Source: Zoroaster sp. YZ-2022
Taxonomy: Eukaryota > Echinodermata > Asteroidea > Forcipulatida > Zoroasteridae
Direction of reading: 5' to 3'
Length of the DNA stretch: 64,000 bases
NCBI GenBank assembly: GCA_029582265.1
Contig: CM055837.1
Span: forward strand, 8,879,926 to 8,943,925
The stretch's first letter is position 1. Every line of letters starts with the position of its first letter. Positions 22,555 through 34,500 of the stretch are shown here, in pieces. The notes under the pieces were generated by a model, which worked only from the letters and a program-made list of their open reading frames with translations, ran no database searches and was not told the DNA's origin. The translations under genes and the position numbers were made by a program.

Positions 22555-25500
22555 TAGACTTATATATCTCACGTATCCACCAAACTGGTGCTCAAGGCGC
22601 ATTACAATATTACCCCTGCTCATCAGGCTCATAAATCATTCCTGAAACCATCTCAGCTCCCTGGGGAGTATACAGCTCAATTGCTGCCATTACAGCGCAT
22701 ACAGGGCTAATCAAACACAACAACCAACTCTGTAGTCTAGTCAATCTACGGTTTGACCTGGATAAAATTGCAACAGAAATTATTTTTGTTGCAAGTGTCT
22801 CTTGAAACCCTCCCAAACAACATATCAAAAAAGTAGAAAAAAAGAAGCATGGGAAAAATTGCTAATTTGCATAAATTCAAAATGGCCGTTTTACCCATAT
22901 ATTTAGTGATATTGTACGCACAGACCCCTAATTTTGGTACAAATGAAATCGTTTCCAATGGCATTTTGCCAATAAAATTTTACACAAAAAGGCGTAAATT
23001 CAATTGGATAAAAATATCAACCCATTTCAAATTCCAAGATGGTCTTATTCCCTAAAGTCTAACATTGGCTTTGTTTATTATCATAATGTGCAATAATGTT
23101 GTTTTTTTGTATTTTTTTTTTTTTTTTGGGGGGGAGGGTCTAAACTAGAAGCTAATCATTTAATATGTGAACATCGCATCAATCGTGCTTTTCGTAGTTA
23201 CTATTAGTACAAGAGAGAGTACACAGGCAAGTGTTTCTTTGAGCATCGAGCACATTCCAGACGACCTCCGTTCTGCAGTCCAATTGTATGACAAGCTTAT
23301 GTCTCATGAAGTTTCAGCTGATGCAGTCTGTAGAGAAAGATTCCTTGAGATTGTTCAACAGAAGCTAGACGATCAAGGCAGTGCAATGAGAATCTACCCA
23401 ACAGCACGTTTATGGCTGCAATACATGGAAATGGTCAACCTTCTCCGCCAGTTTCTCAAAGCAGAGCGCACAGGAAACTGGCACCTTCATCTGAAAACCC
23501 TTCAACAAATGCTACCCTACTTCGCTGCGGCAGGTCATAATCTCTATGCAAAATCTGTGTATATATACCTGCAGCAGATGTTAGAGCTCGAAACACAGCA
23601 TCCAGATGTATTTGCCTCTTTCACCACTGGTTACCACGTCATTCGAGCAGTGATCGGTTTTGGGCTGGACTTTCATCCGACTTGATAATTGAGCAAGTGC
23701 TAATGCGGAGCATGAAAACAACAGGTGGATTAACAAGAGGTCGTGGAATGGACGAGTCTCAACGACTCAATGGCTGCTTTCCATGCCTGCTTGTGCTGAA
23801 GTAAATAGTGCAATGCAGGAGCTAACAGACCACCATTTCATGACAAGTGACCAGCACAAAGACATGACCAAGGCAAGAAAGGTAAAAGATGAACACGACA
23901 ATATGACACTTCTTGCGTTTCTTCAGGACAGAAACCCTTTTCAACAAGACTCATCTCTTGAAATATAGCTACTGGTGTAACAGCAGACAACGCAGTGACT
24001 GCTGATAAAGCAAAAAGAAGTGGGACGTAAAATCCTTGGAACCATGAAAGAAAAAAAGGTGATTGACTACACATTTAAGAAGAAAGAACATGTAGTGACA
24101 ATGGCCCTAAAGTGTCCATGAAAGTTGATGGTGAATCTATTAATATTGATCCCCAGTTGCTCTTTCAGCGTTTGGTTATGGCCGCTGGCAATGACACAGA
24201 AAATGTAGCTGGCGTCTTCAAATTTGAGCTCAGCAGCCATCCATCAGCTCTGTTTGAACCAAATGGACTTCTTGAGAGCAAACAAGCCAGTGCTAGCTGG
24301 CGCTATTTGGAATATGACTCAAGCTACGGATATGCCTGCACCACAACCAGAAGAAATGAGTTACGTCCTTGGCGGCTCACTCCTCCAACGACTGCCATGG
24401 CCAAGAGACACCACATTTGATTCTATCTGCAAGATGTATGTGGACTATGTTAAGAAAAAGTATAACAAGCCAACTGTTGTCTTTGATGGATATGGCTCAG
24501 GCCCTTCTACAAAGGATACTGCTCATCTCCGGCGATCTGGTGGTGTTGTAGGCGCAGAGGTGAACTTTGTTGGTGGTATGCCTCTCAAGTCAAAGAAAGA
24601 ATACTTCCTGGCTCACAGCAAAAACAAACAGAAATTCATCTACATGCTCAGTGACACGCTTCAAAATCACGGTGTTAAAACCATTCATGCAGTAGATGAT
24701 GCTGACCTACTCATTTGTCAAACTGCAGTGGATTCGGCATCAAGGTGCTCCACTACCCTAATAGGAGAAGACACCGATCTATTAGTCCTTTTGTGCTTCC
24801 ATGTAAATCCCAACTCATTTGACATCTACCTTAGGTCAGAAGGAAGGCAGACCACTAAAAAGCCGAGAATATGGAATATTAAGTGGATACAACAAGCACT
24901 TGGCCAAGACACATGTCACTTGTTACCATTCGTGCATGCAGTTACCGGATGTGACACAACCTCAAGGCTTTTTGGCATTGGTAAAGGAGCATCTCTCAAA
25001 AAGCTGAAAAGTAATCTTGACTTCAAAAACCAAGCAGAAATATTCTCCAGAGAATCTCCAAGAGAAGACATAATTTCTGCTGGTGAGAAAGCCCTGTCTT
25101 GTTTGTACGGAGGTTCCACTGACGAAGGCTTGGATGAACTTCGGTACAGGCGGTTCAGAGAAAAAATCTCAACCAGGAACTCCTCAGTACAAGTACACAC
25201 CCTTCCCCCCACAGCAGCTGCTGCTCAACCATATTGCCCGTGTATATTATCAAGTGCAACAATGGATGGACAAAGGTTCCAACTTGAGTCCAGAAGAATG
25301 GGGGTGGCTCCGAGTGTCAGATAGGTTTGAACCTAAAAAAACAGACTTGCCACCAGCTCCAGATACTCTCATGAAGGTAATCCGATGTAATTGTAAATCA
25401 GATTGTGATACACGGAAATGTACCTGCAAGAAGCTTGGCTTAGAATGCTCCATAGTGTGTGGTGAATGCAAGGGTGTAAACTGTACAAACTCTCCGAGGA

Positions 25501-28500
25501 ATCCATTCAGAGCTTGAACGAGGAATTCTAACAGGTAATTCTAAAAGGCTATACAGTGTTTCAAAGTTCTATGTTTCATCACCGTTGTCATGTTTACCTA
25601 TCAACTAGTTTTGTTGCATACCTAATTAATTCAATGCAAAATCCACATTTTGAGCTTATTCTTACACTGGCATAACAAGATCTTCCAGTTGCAGCTACTT
25701 AAAAAAATATGTTGGTGAATATTTTTTTTCATTGCAGTCTTTCCCAATTGATGCGAAATGCAACAACTGAAGTAAAACACAACATGCGAGTTGAGGTTGC
25801 TTTTGATGATTCCTGAAAGCGTTACAACAATTGACAATTGTGTGTTAACGTTTGTTTTATGATTACCTTTTATTATGGAAAGAAGACAATTTAGTAACAT
25901 GGATAAGTGACAATGTAGAGAAATGTCATATAACATCCAAAAGGGTGTGAAATGTTTGTGTAAACATAACATTTATATCTACCAGAGCCTGAGACATGCA
26001 TGTACAAGTCTGATCTTAGTAACTAGTTTTATTTTGATTTTGGCGGGAAAAAAGTCAACCATCTTGGAAAATAACTGCCATATTGGAATTTTTGTGCTCA
26101 AATTTATTTTGAAAGTGTTCAATGTTCATATTCATGCAAATATTATGTGATAATGATATGAGTTTTACTAATACTAAGGGGATTTGTGTACATATATTAG
26201 CGAAAAAAGTGGTAACGGTAGCCATTTTGTTTTTATGCAAATTAGCCATATTTCCCAATCTTCTTTTTTTCTACCTTTTTGATATGTTGTTCAGGAGGCT
26301 TTCAAGAGACACTTACAACAAAAATAAATTCTGTTGCAATTTTGTCCAGGTCAACCCATTATTTTGCTCAGATTGACTAGACTACTGCCCTCACAGGTAC
26401 CCATTTACCCCTGGGTGGAGAGAAGCAATCATGGTAAAGTGTTTTGCTCAAGGACACAAGTACCCCGGTCGCGGCTGGGATTCGAACCCACATTCAGTCA
26501 TCAGAAGACAAATCCGATTCACTAAACCGCTCAGCCATGGCACTCCATGTGGATAACACAATACTTTATTCTACTCATCTAATGGTCAAATTCACCCATA
26601 AACCGGTCGGCAATAAGAGAGCATTGTGTTGGCACTTCGTATGCATGTTACACTTCACAGTGTAGTGCTGTCATCCACAAATAATATTGGAACCGGATGA
26701 AAGAAATTAAATTTGGAATTTATTTCACTAATTTTATTCAAACAATAACAACAAGAGACAGAAAGATTTTTTAGGGATGTTTGATACCATCATTGACTTC
26801 ACACCAACTAAGTTTAACGAAGAAAAAAATCTAAACTGTGGTCATGTTTGTTTTTTACAAAGATACCAAACATTGTACTTTCCCTATACAAAGAAAAACC
26901 CTGGAGTTTAATGACGGATTTATGCATGACAGCAACTTTTCCATAATGAAATTCTACTTGGGATGAGCAAAGGATTATCGAGTGCCGAACATCTGTTCAG
27001 TTATAAATAATCTAACATCGACCCCCCTTACCAGCTATTAGAAGTAGTGCCTCCCTGTCGGGGTGAATCTCCATCTGTCTGGCGATCCACTGGCCGTCAA
27101 AGTGTGCATACCAGGCGCTGTGTTGTCGCGCCCCAGAGCCACCCGTGGGACGGGCGAAGGCTACGCGGAAGAAGCGTTGCATGTTGTTATTAGCCAGTTT
27201 GGCCGGTGCCGGTGGTGGCGGGATCAGGGGCACTTGCATGTCTGGAATCGACCAAAAGATACAATTGATTTACTGTATGAATGCTGATGATGATATCAGT
27301 TAACGATATCGCCTGTATCGCAAAAGCAAAATGCCACACAACATTCACAGGTCTCCCAGTGGCCTAATCTACCAAATATCGGTTTTTTAAATAAGCAAAA
27401 TATAGGTGATTATAGGTTTACCAAATGCCAAAATATAGGCTTTTATAGGCTATTTCCTGTGATTATGCCGTTTTTTTGTAAATTGCCTACCTTCTGAGTA
27501 CTTTTTGCAACAAAGTACATTACCCCATACCCTATCCGGCAGAAAATCTAAGAGCGGTACACATGTTACAGTTTGGCTACTGTTTTGGCTTCATCTCTTT
27601 ATACTTAGGAAGTAATTTTTCTTCAAAGCCATGAAGATTTTATGAGGAAGTTGAAAATGTGTTGCAGAAGATTAAATATATAGGTTTTTTTGGGTGAAAT
27701 AAAGGTTCCCATTTTGAAATATCGATTTTATAGGTTTCGCTGGTAGGCCTGCATTCACTATTTGCCTATAAAAATTCAAGATTTCCATTTCAAAATTAGC
27801 ATAACATTCACACAAAAATATTTCTCCCTATACTTTGCTATTTTTGATTTGAGGGCAGTATAATATCAACGTGGATGCCATGTTTTTCAATCTACTCACT
27901 GTTCTGCATGACTGCCTGCGGTGCCCTCTCTTCCTTAGCTGCGACTTGTTTCTTATTCTTGGTCTTCCAGGCGTGGTACACCTTCAGACGACGATGGAAT
28001 TCCTCCTTACAAGCCGCCAGCAGATCCACATCTAATGAAAACACAACAGTACACTTTCAATCTGCTTCCTTTCCTCACATGATAAAATGCCCTATGCTCA
28101 GCAACCACTTTACCTTGGCATATGCTTTTTTCATTACTGTTTGTCACTGAACATCATCAACAATGGAACTATTCAGTCAGTGGCCTTTTGACCTTTCCAC
28201 ATTTATGAGACCTTGCTGATGGAAATGTATTTGGTGGTCAGGCAGCAGAGTGCCGCGTACTTTCGTTACCACATTAGTTAACATCAGAAGTCTATTACCT
28301 ACATGAAGTGTGCCACTCGTGTACTAACCTAGTCGACGGCACAGTCTATTACCTAAATGAAGTGTGCCACTCGTGTACTAACATAGTCCACGGCATAGTA
28401 CCAGAAGTCTATTACCTAAATGAAGTGTGCCACTCGTGTACTAACCTAGTCCACCGCACAGTACCAGAAGTCTATTACCTACATGAAGTGTGCCACTCGT

Positions 28501-31500
28501 GTACTAACCTAGTCGACGGCACAGTCTATTACCTAAATGAAGTGTGCCACTCGTGTACTAACATAGTCCACGGCATAGTACCAGAAGTCTATTACCTAAA
28601 TGAAGTGTGCCACTCGTGTACTAACCTAGTCCACGGCACAGTACCAGAAGTCTGTTACCTACATGAAGTGTGCCACTCGTGTACTAACCCAGCCTATGGC
28701 AAAGTACCAGAAGTCTATTACCTACATGAAGTGTGCCACTCATGTACCAACGTAGTCCACGGCATAGTACTCCAAGAACAATGGATTTGGCCCATTCGTG
28801 ATGTTTTGTTCCACAAACTGACGCGCAAAGTTTCTGTATCTCGAGCGCACCTTAAAATTGATCAAACACGCCCGTTGTTCACCACACAGAATGGTTCGCC
28901 CGCGTCTAATTTAAGATTGCGTTTCTAGGAACTAGCTTTGTGTGGAAATACCTATCTCATGATGCCCCCACGGCAGGCCGGGCAGGGGGAGCAAAACTCA
29001 TAACCAAGCTTGATGTGCATGCGAGCATTTGGAGTGGTACACAGACCTCCCAACATTCAGTTTTCAAAAATCGTACTTTCTTCAAGCCGGTAGTCATTGC
29101 ATTGCAATATGCTTCTGGCAGTCATTTCTCACACAAAAATTAACGTCGCACAACGTACAAAAGCCGAAATAGTCCGACTGTTTGCTGAACGTCAGGCAAG
29201 GCCATTCATCACTGTATTTCTTCAAAAACTTCTGCCTCGGCTTTGACTTCGTTGTAGCTTTTTTGGTAGACATTTTGACCAGCTTACATGGTTAACCGCC
29301 TTTTAATTGTACAACGTGCAACGCAGCATCGTGTGTAACGTATACAAGACGTTTGTGTACAGTACTAGTCTGCATACATATCGTGTGTATAGAAGCCACG
29401 CTTCCACAGAGTGATACGCACGATTTGCACGCACGTCGTCTATTCATAAACTAGTTGACAGTCCCTCCTTTGCCCTTCAGAGATCGAACGTATTACACTG
29501 AATGCGATTATTCGGACCGCACGACCGGGAACAACAGACCACACAGGAATAGACTGTGTGTTAAGTCTCGCCCATGAGACTTGCACGGCCTATGTCGCGC
29601 GAAATAAAAAAATAACAAATTAAAAAAGATTTTTTAAAAACTTTAAAAGCGTAAAATAGGTGAAAAATCGTAAAAAGTACGCCAAAAATCGTACATGTTG
29701 GGAGGTCTGGGTACAGATTACAGATTACAGAAGGCTAGCACACTTCATGTACACTGTAATCTGGTCGTAACTTTTAACAAATCGGATTCCCCAGTTCAGC
29801 GTCAGGATGTTTTCTTTCAGTGGGCCACCAAAGGAGTGGGGATCTGGTGTAACCCGCTTTGTTTGGTTTTATAAGTGACCGGTTTGCCCAGTTCTCGGTA
29901 TATATCCAGGACAATTTTTGGCTGTGGCAGAAATTCACATAATGTTTTGGTATTTTATTGGAGTCTGAAGTCCGAGTATACTCTATGGCTGTTTATCAAG
30001 TGTTACCATAAGTACATGCATGGGCAGTGTACACAAAGTGTAAAATTTCTGGTTCTAATGTTAGTGTTTTTTTAATTAATTTTTTTTAATTATTTTTTTT
30101 TGGACAATTTGGTTCAGACAAATTGGTTCGATTTACATGTAAATATTTCCGTAAAGCTACCCTGATGTTTATTTTGAAGAAATAGATAGGGCTGTGCATT
30201 TTCGGTTATTTCGGGAACCATATACCTGAAATTTGAAATCTTCGGATACCCGGGTACCCGTAAACAATTTTGTAAAAACACATAAATACTCCTGAATGTA
30301 TAAAATAACCAATACGAACACAAGTTTCAAACAAAAGCCAGCAAGTATGTGAATGGTTGTCAGCAAATGTTACTTCTAAAGCCTTCGTCCAAGTTTTCTT
30401 CATTTTGTTAGCAAAAAATCAGACTTCCTTTATTCTGTGTGGCTTTATAATCTTCAGTCGGAATTTTAAAAAGTTGTTTACGGGTAACTGGAACCAAAAA
30501 AATGGAACCGGGTCATGACATTTTCGGTCGGGTATCCGGCACAGCCTTTTAAATAGATAGATCTTATGGGCTTGAAATCTCCTGTGATACATACATTTGG
30601 TTGCCTTATTCGTGGAACTGCCCAAATATATATATTTTTTTAAATATTATTTTATGTACACAAGTGTCGTCCATCAAATTTCTTCGACATGGCAAAGACA
30701 CTGGATAAACCTACCTATAGATGTATTGATCGTATCACGTAGCTCGGCGTACTTCCATTTCGATAGATCATATGTGGGCTGAGGGGCAGCCTCTGCCATT
30801 GCAGCGGTCACTACTGTAGCCATATCCATCCTGATGATACACAAATAGGAAATAATGTTAGAATGCAGGGGTTACTTTCGTACATCTGCTAAGCACACAA
30901 ACTTGCTAAGCGCGGAAAAATTATGCTTAGCAAAAAAATAAGGTTACCAGCCAAAAAATGCGACATATTGCATACTGCTTCTGGCAGGTTCTCGGCTAAT
31001 TTGCTAAGCGCGGAAAAATTATGCTTAGTAAAAAATAAGGTTACCAGCCAAATCGCCATATAATGTATATTGCTTCTCTGCTGGTTCTCAACTAAATTTT
31101 TCTTAGCAGATAAATTTGCTTAAGCAATATTTTGCGCTTTATAGCAGCTCTATGAAATTGCGCCCGGTATGTAACAACTGACCTATCACCATTCATAACT
31201 AATGGCCAATCGCAGAGTTAATTACACAAGAACACCCAAATCAAAGACAAAGGATAACGCATGTTTTAAGATGTTTCAAGATGATATTGTGAGAAAATGA
31301 AAAGGTAAAAAAAAACATTTGCCATTATCATTAGGCATATACTAGCCTATAGCGGTTTACCTCTATAGCCATGTATAGCAAGGAAACTGTTTTTATCTTG
31401 GTATTTACAATAAAATGATACACAAGGAAAGTTTCCATTGTCTGAAGTTAGTTGGAACCCAGTTTCACGGTAGGATTTTCAAATCAAAAGGTAGAATTTC

Positions 31501-34500
31501 CTCCAAAAGTAGGAAGAATATCATGCCTGATAAAATTACATCCCGAATATGGCAGCAAATAAAAAATATCCACACTACGATATTGAAGTTTAAAACAGAC
31601 TACTGAACTATTATGAGAGTTATTTGTGGACGACAAATCGTCTGAAGTGAAGTTTTTGACAAACGAAGAGCAATTAAAAAAACCCATCCAGCCATCTTGA
31701 ACAGCGCCCTCCATCAGTCACTCGAGGATATCCTATCCAATAAGGCTAGCCTGAATTATTTCCTCGACTCACCTGACTGGTTCCTCCACAGGAACGACCT
31801 GAGACTCTGCCTCTTGAGCCAGACGGAGAGCCAACTCATGATCACGTCGCTCCTGCTCTAGCTGAGCTTGCCTGAAAATACCCAAACACAATCATATTAA
31901 CCCTCCTACTTCTGCTGCACTTTAGTGGCAAGCAGCTACAGTGGTCAAAACCAGTCAACTGCCCGTTTTGACTGTTGACCCAAATGTGCACACAGGGGCA
32001 TTTTTGACTGGTTTTTACTGTCATTTTGACCACCCTGAACAATACAAGACAATGCTTTTACCAGTTAAAAATGGTCGACTCATTTTGACCTGTAAATGTA
32101 CTAGACATAAGGTTTGACAGTGTTCGACTTTTAACCAGTTCGCGTCGGAGGCCGTGTATACACGCAATTTTTTTTGCACCACGGATCGGAGAGCATCTAA
32201 ACACGCCATAGGAAACTCCGGAATATTTGTATGCATGCTCGGTTGAGCCACACGTGTACGGTGACATGCTCGGAAGTGCCGGCCACCTGCTGTGGAAGCT
32301 TCCATTAACGTGTGTGTGGGAAAAAGAAGCCCACCACAGGGGCCCAGAAAAACTTTTTATTCCCGATGCGAACTGGTTAAGTGCACCAGATATACCTTGG
32401 CAAGTATATTAAACATTTTGACCCTTGCAGTCACAGAAGGGTTAATAAGGATAAAAACCACCAGATACTTTTGAAAATCAAAATAATAATTATAAAAAAA
32501 AATTGATCAGTTTTCAATAAAACTTAAAAGAGTGTAAATTTGATGATGGCATAAAACGTCATTTGAAATCTTTCTGTATAAAAACGTAAGATGTTTTTAA
32601 TTCAGGAAAATTTGTGAATTTGTCTTTATATTTCATATTTTTAAGCAGACCAATACTTGATTTTAATTTTGCCCTACACCGACGTGTGTATAGCATTGTA
32701 TACTCAGTGCTTTCCGAGTGTCTGTGGAAAAAACTTCACAGGCGACTCGGCCAGGATTCGAACCCACGTCCTCCAGCTTACTAGTACAGACGTCTTAACC
32801 TCTCGACCACCGAGTTTGCCCGATGATGATTGGCTGGCTAGAATCCTATATAGCAGCGGATGCCACGATATTTATAGTTTGATGAATACTTGCTGTATTA
32901 ATTTTTTGTTTAAAATCTATTGTATAATGCCAGCCATCACTATTTATTCCGACTTTATCGTGGTGTGTGCTGCATTAACTGGTGGCTTGGGGGGGGGGGG
33001 GGGGGAGAGAGATTAATTACAGTCATACCAGAGTCTAGTGGTTGGAAGGAGATGAATGACGTCGAGACCTGACCTACCTGCGGAGTTCAGCCTGCAGCCT
33101 TGCCGTCTCCTCTGCCTGCTTTTTCTTGTCCAGTTCAAACTGTCGCCGCTCTTCCTCTAGTCTCTTCTTCTCCACCTCCAGACGTCTCTGGAGGGAGGCT
33201 TCCTCCGCAAGGCGTTTCCTCTCCATCTCATCTTTCCTGGATGAGAATATTATATACGCTTCCAGTTAAGATAACCTCTGAACAATAATCCAGCTCAAGC
33301 GTCTCTCTGCTCCTTCATACACAAAAGTGAAGTTTTACATCAAGAAGAGATAGATTGGTGAAATTCTTGCGTCGGGAGATAAACAATTGATTTAATTTTT
33401 GCCCTACACCGACGTGTGTATAGCACTGTATGCTCAGTGCTTTCCGAGTGTCTGTGAAAAACTACACAAGCCTCGGCTTGTGTAGTTTATCACAGACACT
33501 CGGAAAGCACTGAGCATACAGTGCTATACACACGTCGGTGTAGGGCAAAAATTAAATCAAGAGATATCATGCTCTCATTTATGGTCAATTATTTTAAGTT
33601 CATGCGTTGGTTTTGTTGTACTTTCTTTTACCATTCACCTCTTGTTGAATCTCTTTGCAGCCAAAATACGGCAATACGGATTTAGAAAAAAAAAAAAAAA
33701 AAAAAAAAAATCGTACAAATTAAACAATTCCAAGCCTGGCAAAATTTCTGGTTGTATTAAATTGAAAACAAATTATCAGTTGAACTTCCTGGGAATCGTG
33801 ATATAATAACAGCGAGCCCACTGGTCGCACTTATAAAAATATCGTGGAAGGTTCCATTTTTTTAAATGTAGGATTTGTTTACATGTTTAGTGAATTCATT
33901 TTTGTTTACATGTGTAAACACGTAAACGTTCCAACCATAGTTAGTTTCTGTAGTTTCTTCATGGGCACATTTAAAGTAAAAAAAAAAAACTGTACACTGG
34001 CTCGAAGAACAACTTAAATTCAACCATCTCAAGCCTGACCTCTTGCGTTCTTCCTCCTCCAGTTTGCGTTTCCTCTCTCTCTCTGCCACCTCCTCCTTCC
34101 GGATTCGTTCCTCCTCCTCCCTCCTCTTCCGCTCTCTCTCCATCTCCTCCTGGATGCGGCGGAGTCGCTCCTTCTCGGCCTCCTCGGACGCCTTCTTCTT
34201 CATCAGGAGTTGTATCTGTCGACGGAGCTTCTCGGCGAGGATAAGATGGGCGTCTTCGATGTCACGCCGCTTCATGTTGGTCGTCTAAAAGATGAAAACC
34301 ACACTTGGTAAAGGAAGTCTGTATCATACAGTATCTCAAATAATTGTGAGAAGTTTTACAAATTTACCAAGTCAGGTCCTGATATTTATACGAGTCTCAT
34401 AATTCTTGTCCGATGCTTTGTAATTTTACAAAATGCTCAAGTACCATGTATAAATATATCATGTGTGATGAATAGCATTGCAGGTCTCAAGACCAATCTC

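Noticed and set aside
22431..22634. Frames with poly-asparagine or poly-tyrosine
   Set aside because: Translation of the TAA microsatellite at the SINE tail.
28308..28928. 206-codon frame with CHSC repeats as a cysteine-rich secreted or toxin-like gene
   Set aside because: No signal peptide at the start; the frame is produced by 57/66-bp repeats and continues into non-repeat sequence without recognisable protein.
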